Part shown: positions 1 through 5,094 of the stretch, one piece after another
How the letters are laid out: every line of letters starts with the position of its first letter
How positions within the stretch are numbered: position 1 is the first letter of the stretch
Assembly (NCBI GenBank): GCA_900554485.1
Contig: USHO01000054.1
Location: 1-7,104 of the forward strand
Reading direction: 5' to 3'
From: an uncultured Eubacteriales bacterium
GTDB lineage: Bacteria > Bacillota > Clostridia > Christensenellales > Borkfalkiaceae
DNA length: 7,104 nucleotides
Translations under genes and position numbers: made by a program
The notes under the pieces: generated by a model
The model's database searches: none
The model's input: only the letters and a program-made list of their open reading frames with translations
What the model was told of the DNA's origin: nothing

Positions 1-876
1 AAAGCGGTCGAGTCCGCGGAAGTGGTCGATCCGCAGAAAATCGTAGCGATTCAGGGCGAACGCGATACGGCGTTTCCACCAACGAAAATCGTTCTTTTTC
101 ATCTCCGCATAGTCGTACACGGGGTTGCCCCAAAGTTGACCTTCCGCGCTGAAATAATCGGGCGGAACGCCTGCGACTTTCTTCGGATTCAGATTTTCGT
201 CGAGGCAGAATTGCGACGGGTCGCGCCAGACTTCTTCGCTGTCCGCGGCGACGTAAAGCGGAAGATCGCCCATAAGATACACGCCTTTTTCTTTAGCGTA
301 GGCGCGGAGTTTGCCGAATTGGCGTTTAATGGTAAACTGAATGAATTCGTAAAACAGAATTTCGTCGTAATGCGCCGCGGCGAATCTGTCGACAGCCGAT
401 TTTTTGCGACGTTTAAGGTCGTCGGGGAAGTTTTTCAACTCTCCGTAAACCGATTTAAGGCAGACGAAAATGGCGTAATCGTAATATTCTTTGCCGTTGA
501 CGAAATCCAGAAATTCGTCGGTCGGCAAAAAGCGCGAATACGCCTTTTTCAACAGCGCGTAGCGGCGTTTATACAGCGCAGCGTAATTTACTTCGGTAAC
601 TTTGCGGCGTTCGGCGTCCAGTTCGGTTTTCGTTATCAGGTTCTGAACGTAAAGGTCTTCGAGATCGCAAAAGTACGGGTTGAAAGATTTGTCCGACACG
701 GTCTGGTAGGGGCTGTCGCCGAAAGTCGTCTGACCGATCGGCAACATCTGCCATACGTCGTGATCGCTCTTTGCCAGAAAATCTATAAAATCATAACTTT
801 CTCTGCCGAAAGTGCCTGTGCCGTAATCGCCGGGTAAGGCGAACACGGGCATTAAAATTCCGCAATGTCTTTTCAT
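1..876 (-). CDS. malQ: 4-alpha-glucanotransferase (amylomaltase, GH77), 5' part only; 3' end lies outside the window
   Basis: This gene encodes a cytoplasmic enzyme that moves 1,4-alpha-glucan segments between maltodextrins in glycogen/maltodextrin metabolism. The frame is open for 292 codons from the ATG at 876-874 to the window edge; family members are usually about 500 residues, so the last 40% is missing. Visible GH77 motifs are the N-terminal LPGDYGTGTFG (residues 14-24), LPIGQTTFGDSPYQ (45-58), GDLPLYVAADSEEVW (203-217), GVPPDYFSAEGQLWGNP (236-252) and RIDHFRG (282-288). Asp284 in the last motif corresponds to the family's catalytic nucleophile; the acid/base Glu and third carboxylate would lie beyond the window. 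An AAAAAGG ribosome binding site lies about 7 nt before the ATG, which supports this start. The gene follows dapL on the same strand after 90 bp with no convincing terminator between, so it may be co-transcribed, although its function is unrelated. Confidence 0.95.
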   Translation of the reverse strand, partial: MKRHCGILMPVFALPGDYGTGTFGRESYDFIDFLAKSDHDVWQMLPIGQTTFGDSPYQTVSDKSFNPYFCDLEDLYVQNLITKTELDAERRKVTEVNYAALYKRRYALLKKAYSRFLPTDEFLDFVNGKEYYDYAIFVCLKSVYGELKNFPDDLKRRKKSAVDRFAAAHYDEILFYEFIQFTIKRQFGKLRAYAKEKGVYLMGDLPLYVAADSEEVWRDPSQFCLDENLNPKKVAGVPPDYFSAEGQLWGNPVYDYAEMKKNDFRWWKRRIAFALNRYDFLRIDHFRGLDRF

Positions 877-966
877 ATGTAATACCTTTTTGTTGTTTTA
901 AGCCGATCGCGGCAAACGGCGGGTTTATCCGCTTGTCGGAAGGTCGCCGTACTTCGCGGTTTCGGG

Positions 967-2121
967 TTATCTTGACGCCGTAATTCTGTCGAGGAATTCC
1001 AACGCGTCCGATCTGGAACAGAAAGCCGAAAATCTTACGAATCCCTCTCCGCCGTCGCCGAACCCGTTGCCGGGAGTGGCGATTATTCCGTAATCGCACA
1101 GAAGTTCGTCGCAGAACGTCGTCGAGGTGAATCCGTCGGGGCATTTCGCGAATACATACGGTGTCGACCTTGTATTATTATACCACAAATCCGCGTTTTT
1201 CAAAGCGATTTTTATAACGTCGGCGTTGGTTTTATAAAATTCCGCCCTGTCGGTGACTTCTTTATAGCCGTCGGGAGAAAAAAACGTTTCGGCTCCGCGT
1301 TGCGAAACGTATGACACCCCGTTCGTTCTGACGCCGACCATGCGCTTTTTTATCCGATATAGTTCGCCCGTCGATTTCGGTACAACTTCGTATCCGCACC
1401 TGACGCCGGTAAATCCCATCGATTTTGAAAACGAGTTTATTTCCGTCGCGCATTCTTTCGCGCGCGGAATTTCATATATGCTTTTCGGTTCGCCGTTCGC
1501 GGTAAATACCGAATACGCCGCATCGAATACGATTATCGCGTCCGTCGACAATGCGTAGTCGACCCATTCGCCGAGCAGTTTTTTCGTCATGACCGCACCC
1601 GTCGGGTTGGACGGCGAGCAGAGGTATATCGCGTCGTATTTTTCACCGTACGGCGGAAGCGGCATGAAGTCGTCTTCGGGGCGGGTTACCAGAGTGTCGA
1701 CACGATTACCGAGCAGAATATTCGCCTCCGCTCCGGCGGGATAAGCGGGAGTCGGGAAGAGAATTTTAATTCCGCGCGCGAACAGTTCGGAGACCGACCC
1801 CAATGCGCCTTTCGCTCCGTCGGTTATGAAGATTTCGTCGGGAGAAATCGCTCCGCCGTAAATTGTTTCGGATATTTTTTCGCGTAAAAACATATATCCT
1901 TCGGCAGGCGGATAGCCGCGGAACGTCTCTTTTTTGCCGAGTTCGTCGCAGGCTTTTTTCATCGCGTCGACGGTCGCGGTGAAAAGCGGCAGTTTAACGT
2001 CGCCGACGCCGAGGTCGACGAGTTTCGTTCCGGACGTCCGGGCAAAAGTTTCGGCTTTTTTTCTGACCGCGGCGAATATATAGTCGTCGGGCAAAAGCGC
2101 GACGTTTTCATTTAACTTCAT
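967..2121 (-). CDS. dapL: LL-diaminopimelate aminotransferase
   Basis: DapL is a PLP enzyme that converts tetrahydrodipicolinate plus glutamate directly to LL-2,6-diaminopimelate, bypassing the acylated dapC/D/E steps of lysine and peptidoglycan synthesis. The 384-residue length is close to the usual ~400. It begins MKLNENVALLPDDYIF, like known DapL proteins. Diagnostic stretches are LGVGDVKLPL (37-46), TFRGYPPAEGY (66-76), SNPTG (171-175), FDAAYSVF (199-206), SIYEIPRA (214-221) and SFSKSMGFTGVRCGY (230-244). Lys233 is the expected PLP Schiff-base lysine, Asp200 and Tyr203 the expected cofactor contacts, and Arg363 (GFVRFSAF) the expected substrate-carboxylate arginine. A GGGAG ribosome binding site lies 9 nt before the ATG, inside the end of dapF. 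The start overlaps the dapF stop by 14 bp, so translation of the two is probably coupled. Its product is the DapF substrate. A generic class I aminotransferase is the alternative, but the DapL-specific motifs make it unlikely. Confidence 0.95.
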   Translation of the reverse strand: MKLNENVALLPDDYIFAAVRKKAETFARTSGTKLVDLGVGDVKLPLFTATVDAMKKACDELGKKETFRGYPPAEGYMFLREKISETIYGGAISPDEIFITDGAKGALGSVSELFARGIKILFPTPAYPAGAEANILLGNRVDTLVTRPEDDFMPLPPYGEKYDAIYLCSPSNPTGAVMTKKLLGEWVDYALSTDAIIVFDAAYSVFTANGEPKSIYEIPRAKECATEINSFSKSMGFTGVRCGYEVVPKSTGELYRIKKRMVGVRTNGVSYVSQRGAETFFSPDGYKEVTDRAEFYKTNADVIKIALKNADLWYNNTRSTPYVFAKCPDGFTSTTFCDELLCDYGIIATPGNGFGDGGEGFVRFSAFCSRSDALEFLDRITASR

Positions 2122-2896
2122 AATTTATTTCTCCCGTATAAATTTCGTTTATTTCGCTTTTCAGCGTCGCGACGTCGTTTCGCAGCGACACCGATAAAAT
2201 TCCTCCGGGCATGTTTATCGAGAAGTCGGATTTTCCGCTTAACTTCTGCAGAACGTACGCCGAGGCTATCGCCCCGCTGCCGCATGCCAGCGTATATCCG
2301 CTGCCTCGCTCGTATACGCGTACCTTTGCGCCGTTTTCGTCGGGGAGTACGGTCTCGACGTTTATGCCGCAGGGGAATATCCCGCAGTTTTCGCTTATAG
2401 CCGCGTACTTGTCGGGCGGAAATCCGGCGTTGACTATGACAAGGTGTTCGTTGCCGGCATTTACGGCGAAAATTTCTTCGCTATTAAGATGAAACAGTCG
2501 TCGGAGTTTTTCTCTGCCCAAAAATTCTTCGGGTTTCGGGAAGTCCGCCTCGGCAAAAGTTTTGCCTTCGGAAAACGACAGTGTCACGCGGTAATCGCCC
2601 GCCTTGGCTTTCACGACGATTTCGTCCGCCGATATGCCGAGATATTTTTTTGCGTAAAGCGCGGCGCAACGCATTCCGTTGCCGCATGTAAGACCCTCCG
2701 AACCGTCGGAATTGAAAATTCTCATACTTACCGAATAATCGTCCGATTTTTCGACGATAATAATACCGTCGCCGCCGATACCTTTACGGCGGTCGGATGC
2801 GAATACGGCGAAACTGCGTAAAAATTCATCGGTCGCCGACGGACAGGAAAAATAGACGTAATCGTTGCCGCAGGCGTGCATTTTAGAAAAAAACAT
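2108..2896 (-). CDS. dapF: Diaminopimelate epimerase
   Basis: DapF interconverts LL- and meso-diaminopimelate without a cofactor, using two cysteines as acid and base; meso-DAP feeds lysine synthesis and peptidoglycan cross-linking. The call is 262 residues. It opens with FSKMHACGNDYVYF, matching the family start (KMHGLGNDF). Cys71 in NSDGSEGLTCGNGMRC and Cys205 in ERGSGYTLACGSGA are the two catalytic cysteines, one in each half of the pseudo-symmetric fold. NAGNEHLVIV (146-155) is another family block. An in-frame start 22 codons upstream (2962) is possible, but I chose the ATG at 2896: a GGAGAA ribosome binding site lies 4 nt before it and the protein then begins where homologues begin. The gene leads the dapF-dapL unit and is divergent from hsp20. 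Confidence 0.95.
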   Translation of the reverse strand: MFFSKMHACGNDYVYFSCPSATDEFLRSFAVFASDRRKGIGGDGIIIVEKSDDYSVSMRIFNSDGSEGLTCGNGMRCAALYAKKYLGISADEIVVKAKAGDYRVTLSFSEGKTFAEADFPKPEEFLGREKLRRLFHLNSEEIFAVNAGNEHLVIVNAGFPPDKYAAISENCGIFPCGINVETVLPDENGAKVRVYERGSGYTLACGSGAIASAYVLQKLSGKSDFSINMPGGILSVSLRNDVATLKSEINEIYTGEINYEVK

Positions 2897-2915
2897 AGCG
2901 TTCTCCGTTCTGTTT

Positions 2916-2921
2916 ATTATA
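2916..2921 (-). promoter_or_regulatory. Candidate -10 box for dapF-dapL
   Basis: Read on the minus strand this is a perfect TATAAT, 9 nt before the dapF GGAGAA ribosome binding site. No good -35 is seen at 17 bp (GCATTA there). If it is used, the transcript would start near 2909 and the leader would be only about 13 nt. It is a candidate only. Confidence 0.4.
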
Positions 2922-2960
2922 TTGCCGACAAGGCGTCGTAATGCGTAATGACGGGTCGCC

Positions 2961-3013
2961 AAAAAACTTTGACTAAAAAATTATTAAAAAAAAATTACAA
3001 AAAATTCGTAAAA
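2961..3013 (+). promoter_or_regulatory. Roughly phased A-tracts upstream of the hsp20 promoter (possible UP element / curved DNA)
   Basis: Five runs of A lie at 2961-2966, 2975-2980, 2986-2994, 2999-3004 and 3010-3013, just upstream of the hsp20 -35 box. Their centres are 14, 12.5, 11.5 and 10 bp apart, near one helical turn towards the promoter. Such tracts can bend DNA and contact the RNA polymerase alpha subunits; that role is inferred. The same block separates the hsp20 and dapF promoters. Confidence 0.5.
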
Positions 3014-3016
3014 CAC

Positions 3017-3045
3017 TTGACAAACCGCATAGCGGGTGCTATAAT
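3017..3045 (+). promoter_or_regulatory. hsp20 promoter, sigma-A type
   Basis: A perfect TTGACA (3017-3022) and a perfect TATAAT (3040-3045) are separated by exactly 17 bp. Transcription would start near 3052, inside the first CIRCE operator. A full-consensus housekeeping promoter with an operator over its start is the expected design for a gene held off by a repressor and released on heat stress. Confidence 0.92.
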
Positions 3046-3046
3046 G

Positions 3047-3073
3047 TTGGCAGTCTAGCGATTAGAGTGCTAA
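3047..3073 (+). promoter_or_regulatory. CIRCE operator 1 of hsp20 (HrcA binding site)
   Basis: The left half TTGGCAGTC matches 7 of 9 positions of the CIRCE half TTAGCACTC, the spacer is exactly 9 nt, and the right half GAGTGCTAA is perfect (16 of 18 overall). It begins 1 nt after the -10 box and covers the predicted transcription start. HrcA binding here is established for the motif; hrcA itself is not in the window. Confidence 0.88.
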
Positions 3074-3096
3074 CACTCAGATTGATAGATTGCTAA
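3070..3096 (+). promoter_or_regulatory. CIRCE operator 2 of hsp20, interleaved with operator 1
   Basis: The left half CTAACACTC (7 of 9), a 9-nt spacer and the right half GATTGCTAA (8 of 9) give 15 of 18 matches to CIRCE. Its left half shares the bases CTAA (3070-3073) with the right half of operator 1, so the centre reads as the palindrome GAGTGCTAACACTC. The offset from operator 1 is 23 bp. Confidence 0.75.
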
Positions 3097-3125
3097 AAGA
3101 AAATATAAAAGGAAAGGTGATATTT

Positions 3126-3581
3126 ATGAAGAATTATATGATGAATGCAAACAACAACAGAAGGAACGATCTTGACTTTTTCGACGATGCGTTCGGCGGA
3201 TTTTTCAAACCTTTGTTCTATGAAGAAAAACATAACGTTATGAAGACCGATATAAAGGAAACCGAAAACTCTTACGTTCTCGACGTAGAAGTGCCCGGTT
3301 TTGAAAAGAAAGATATAGGCGTATCGCTCGAAAACGGCTATCTGACCGTTTCGGCGCAGAAGAAAGAATGCAATAAACCCGAAAACGAGGGCGAAAACAA
3401 AGAACATAAAAAAGAAAACTACATCAGAAGAGAGAGAAGTTGCTCGCTTTCGAGAAGTTATTACGTCGGCGACGTCGATAAAGATGCCGTAAAGGCGAAA
3501 TACGAAAACGGCGTTCTGACGGTGGAAATTCCGAAAGAAAAGCCGGCTCTTCCCGAATCGCACAACATCGCGATCGACTGA
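3126..3581 (+). CDS. hsp20: Small heat-shock protein, Hsp20 / alpha-crystallin family
   Basis: This is an ATP-independent holdase that binds unfolding proteins in the cytoplasm as an oligomer and passes them to refolding chaperones. It has 151 residues, typical for the family. The N-terminal arm (1-37) holds the aromatic-rich DLDFFDDAFGGFFKP. The alpha-crystallin domain covers about 38-137, with TDIKETENSYVLDVEVPGF near its start and the hallmark YENGVLTVEIPK (126-137) at its end. The C-terminal tail carries an I-x-I anchor (IAI, 148-150). A charged loop rich in Lys and Glu (79-98) lies mid-domain. The ATG at 3126 is preferred over an in-frame start at 3090, because that start lies inside the CIRCE operator, whereas GGAAAGGTGA ends 5 nt before 3126. 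The gene stands alone between its own operator-promoter and a strong terminator. Confidence 0.95.
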   Translation: MKNYMMNANNNRRNDLDFFDDAFGGFFKPLFYEEKHNVMKTDIKETENSYVLDVEVPGFEKKDIGVSLENGYLTVSAQKKECNKPENEGENKEHKKENYIRRERSCSLSRSYYVGDVDKDAVKAKYENGVLTVEIPKEKPALPESHNIAID

Positions 3582-3597
3582 CGGTCAGAAATCATCG

Positions 3598-3629
3598 GCG
3601 CGGGGCGTTTATCGCCCCGCGCTTTTTTT
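3598..3629 (+). terminator. Intrinsic terminator of hsp20
   Basis: A perfect 10-bp GC-rich stem, GCGCGGGGCG (3598-3607) with CGCCCCGCGC (3613-3622), closes a TTTAT loop and is followed by seven T (3623-3629). It starts 16 nt after the hsp20 stop codon. Confidence 0.95.
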
Positions 3630-3884
3630 ATGCCCCGCCAAGTTGTATCCGGCCGGGCCCATAAAAGTTCGGTTAGGTACTTTTTTTTATGATTATGGGT
3701 TCAAATCTCATTACGTCACCGGGTAGGATCCGAACCCGCTATAATCAACTCAATTTTATTTGCCCCTTGTGGCGGTTATATCAAGCATCCGCCAAAGTAC
3801 CATTTAGCGGATTATTCTAAACAATAAAAATTAGATTTATGTTACTGATGCTCAGGGCGTCGGAAATCGTCAGAATGCGGCATT

Positions 3885-3920
3885 AACCGTCAAAAACATA
3901 TAAAATCGTCGGTTTTTTTT
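3885..3920 (+). terminator. Weak hairpin plus T-run before minD (doubtful terminator/attenuator)
   Basis: AACCG (3885-3889) can pair with CGGTT (3910-3914), and eight T follow at 3913-3920. The stem is only 5 bp with a 20-nt loop, so termination is doubtful. If real, it would end any transcript that crosses the structured gap before it reaches minD. Confidence 0.2.
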
Positions 3921-3924
3921 CTGT

Positions 3925-3930
3925 TATAAT
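3925..3930 (+). promoter_or_regulatory. Candidate -10 box for minD
   Basis: A perfect TATAAT lies 5 nt before the GGGAGG ribosome binding site (3936-3941). No recognisable -35 sits 17 bp upstream. If active, the leader would begin at or inside the ribosome binding site, which is unusually short, so this may be chance and the real promoter may lie further upstream. Confidence 0.35.
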
Positions 3931-3948
3931 CGAACGGGAGGTTTGATT

Positions 3949-4737
3949 ATGGCAAGAAAAATAGTCGTCACTTCGGGTAAGGGCGGGGTAGGTAAAACCA
4001 CCGTCGCGGCAAATCTCGCTATTCGCCTCGGCGCGCTCGGTAAACGCGCTCTGGTTATCGACCTCGATACGGGGCTGAACGATCTCGACGTGGATACAGG
4101 CGTCGAAAACCTCGTAGTGTATGACCTTATTGACTGTATCGAGGGCAGATGCCGCGCCAAACAGGCTATTATAGAATGCCCTCAGGGCAAAAACGCGTTT
4201 GTTTTGCCGTGCGTCAGAAACGTCCGCGCCGAAAGCGGGTTTGAGGATAAACTTAAAGAATTATACGTCGGGCTGGATTCGTCTTTCGATTTTATTTTTA
4301 CCGATTCCCCCGCGGGGATAGGCGACGGGTTCAGGTTGGCTATAAGTTCTTCGGACGAGGCGATACTTGTTACCACGCCGCACCTCGCGAGTCTTCGCGA
4401 CGCCGACAAAACGGCGGCTATGCTAAGGGGCGCGGGGTTAAAGCGCATTAAACTGGTGGTGAATAAAGTTCGCGGCGATCTGGTCGCGGGCGGGCTTTCG
4501 CTTTCGCCCGAGGCGATAGAAAGCGCGTTGAAAATTCCGCTGTTGGGCGTGATACCGTCCGACGACGAGGCATTTTTGCGCGACGCGGGGCAAATTCCTC
4601 CCGATTCGCGAAGTTTTAAGGCGTTTAAGGTACTTGCGGCGAATCTTGTGAACGACAAGCGTAAAATCTACGATTGTCTGTCGGGTTATCGCGGCTTTGC
4701 GGGATATATAAGAAGGAGATTGAAAAACGGATTATGA
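3949..4737 (+). CDS. minD: Septum site-determining ATPase MinD
   Basis: MinD is a ParA-type ATPase that dimerises on ATP, binds the inner face of the membrane and recruits the FtsZ inhibitor MinC, keeping division away from the poles; MinE stimulates its ATPase and releases it. It has 262 residues, close to the usual ~265. The deviant Walker A is SGKGGVGKTT (9-18), with signature Lys11 and Lys16. DLDTGLNDLD (38-47) is the switch I region and TDSPAGIGDGF (118-128) the switch II/Walker B region. TTPHLASLRDADK (142-154) is a further family block. The C-terminus, FAGYIRRRLKNGL, is short, basic and amphipathic, as expected for the membrane-targeting helix. I chose the ATG at 3949 over an in-frame TTG two codons earlier because GGGAGG ends 7 nt before it and homologues start at this point. 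It overlaps the next gene by 4 bp (ATGA). Confidence 0.95.
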   Translation: MARKIVVTSGKGGVGKTTVAANLAIRLGALGKRALVIDLDTGLNDLDVDTGVENLVVYDLIDCIEGRCRAKQAIIECPQGKNAFVLPCVRNVRAESGFEDKLKELYVGLDSSFDFIFTDSPAGIGDGFRLAISSSDEAILVTTPHLASLRDADKTAAMLRGAGLKRIKLVVNKVRGDLVAGGLSLSPEAIESALKIPLLGVIPSDDEAFLRDAGQIPPDSRSFKAFKVLAANLVNDKRKIYDCLSGYRGFAGYIRRRLKNGL

Positions 4738-4958
4738 GAAAAGACGAGGCGAGATTAAAGCGCATAATCGAGGGCGACAGAATGAATTTTTCGGTGAACG
4801 GGCAGGAACTCATCGCGAAAGACCTTGCGGGTGTTTTAAGCGATTATTTTCACCTTACCGACAAACCGACGTTGACGGTTACCGGCGGAAAGAGAGGTTA
4901 TGAGATAAGGTTGGAGGCATCCGCAGACGCGATAAAGGCGTTCAAGGTTCTGCCGTGA
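4734..4958 (+). CDS. minE: MinE-like cell division topological specificity factor, short N-terminus
   Basis: MinE stimulates the MinD ATPase and sets the position of the Min system. This protein has 74 residues against the usual 80-90. The segment EARLKRIIEGDR (5-16) resembles the MinE helix/strand that binds MinD (ERLQLV...DR in homologues). It is followed by ELIAKDLAGVLSDYFHLTD (25-43), like the dimerising topological domain (EI..VI.KY..ID), and a beta-rich end with LTVTGG and YEIRLEA. The call rests on these similarities and on its place directly after minD with an ATGA overlap. The N-terminal amphipathic membrane-binding segment of typical MinE (about 12-15 residues) is absent with this start. 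The nearest ribosome binding site, AGAAGGAG (4711-4718), is 15 nt away, so start by translational coupling is likely. An in-frame TTG at 4674 would add 20 residues but has no ribosome binding site. No minC is present. Confidence 0.75.
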   Translation: MRKDEARLKRIIEGDRMNFSVNGQELIAKDLAGVLSDYFHLTDKPTLTVTGGKRGYEIRLEASADAIKAFKVLP

Positions 4959-4970
4959 CAACCTTTTTTT
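4944..4970 (+). terminator. Intrinsic terminator of minDE, overlapping the minE stop codon
   Basis: AAGGTT (4944-4949), inside the last minE codons, pairs with AACCTT (4960-4965) across a 10-nt loop that contains the TGA stop, and the T-run extends to 4970. The stem has only two G-C pairs, so termination may be partial and some transcripts could read into htpG. Confidence 0.6.
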
Positions 4971-4990
4971 AATTTTTTTATTTCAAACGC

Positions 4991-5019
4991 TTGCTTTATC
5001 GTCTCTTTCGGGATATAAT
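4991..5019 (+). promoter_or_regulatory. htpG promoter, sigma-A type
   Basis: TTGCTT (4991-4996, three of six matches to the consensus) and a perfect TATAAT (5014-5019) are 17 bp apart. The AT-rich T-tracts just upstream also serve as the minE terminator tail. The -35 box is weaker than that of hsp20. The predicted start, near 5026, falls inside the first CIRCE operator. Confidence 0.8.
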
Positions 5020-5020
5020 A

Positions 5021-5047
5021 TTAGCAGACACGGCGAAAGAGTGCTAA
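5021..5047 (+). promoter_or_regulatory. CIRCE operator 1 of htpG (HrcA binding site)
   Basis: The left half TTAGCAGAC (7 of 9), a 9-nt spacer and a perfect right half GAGTGCTAA give 16 of 18 matches to CIRCE. It begins 1 nt after the -10 box, the same placement as at hsp20. Confidence 0.88.
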
Positions 5048-5070
5048 CACTTAATGCTATCGCGTGCTAA
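5044..5070 (+). promoter_or_regulatory. CIRCE operator 2 of htpG, interleaved with operator 1
   Basis: The left half CTAACACTT (6 of 9), a 9-nt spacer and the right half GCGTGCTAA (8 of 9) give 14 of 18 matches. It shares CTAA (5044-5047) with operator 1 and is offset by 23 bp, exactly as at hsp20. Taken alone it would be marginal; the matching arrangement at the other promoter supports it. Confidence 0.7.
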
Positions 5071-5094
5071 ATATATCAAAAGAGGCGATTATAT

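Larger units (their letters stand above)
3630..3948. other. Gene-free intergenic region between hsp20 and minD, with inverted repeats
   Basis: No credible coding region or complete tRNA is seen on either strand. Three inverted repeats nest as a possible branched structure. The outer pair is GGTACTTT (3676-3683) with AAAGTACC (3794-3801). Inside lies an imperfect hairpin from 3691 to 3746, with GATTAT and GGGTTCAAATC pairing against GATCCGAACCC and ATAATC (two mismatches, a 3-nt bulge, 19-nt loop). Next to it is GGCGG (3771-3775) with CCGCC (3789-3793). Just after the hsp20 terminator, TGCCCCGCC (3631-3639) repeats part of the terminator's 3' arm. The rest, up to the minD ribosome binding site, is AT-rich with a weak hairpin and T-run at 3885-3920. 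The role is unknown; chance or a decayed element cannot be excluded. Confidence 0.45.

Noticed and set aside
22..837. Long plus-strand open frame of 271 codons
   Set aside because: It lies fully antisense to malQ, whose minus-strand protein carries all the GH77 motifs; the plus-strand translation has no recognisable domain.
901..940. Terminator between dapL and malQ
   Set aside because: Only 4-bp stems (GCCG/CGGC, GCGG/CCGC) and no T-run on the minus strand.
2444..2821. Plus-strand open frame of 125 codons
   Set aside because: Antisense to the conserved core of dapF, including the Cys71 region; no independent coding signal.
2897..2962. N-terminal extension of dapF by 22 residues
   Set aside because: Homologues start at the KMHxxGND segment and a GGAGAA ribosome binding site sits at the internal ATG; the extension also covers the candidate -10 box.
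3090..3125. Upstream start of hsp20 adding 12 residues
   Set aside because: The start lies inside CIRCE operator 2 and has no ribosome binding site, whereas GGAAAGGTGA fits the ATG at 3126.
3093..3563. Minus-strand open frame of 156 codons
   Set aside because: Antisense to hsp20 and runs into its operator; Phe-rich composition mirrors the Lys/Glu codons of hsp20.
3671..3677. Integron attC site suggested by GTTAGGT
   Set aside because: No matching RYYYAAC partner at the right distance and no cassette structure or integrase nearby.
3740..3745. TATAAT within the intergenic hairpin as a promoter
   Set aside because: No -35 at a proper distance (CACCGG there), and the hexamer is part of the inverted repeat, which explains it.
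3691..3746. A tRNA gene around the GGGTTCAAATC / GGGTTCGGATC sequences
   Set aside because: Only T-arm-like pieces are present; no acceptor stem partner, D-arm or anticodon arm fits on either strand.
3839..3886. Tiny plus-strand frame of 15 codons before minD
   Set aside because: No ribosome binding site, no recognisable leader-peptide content, and it is too short to distinguish from chance.
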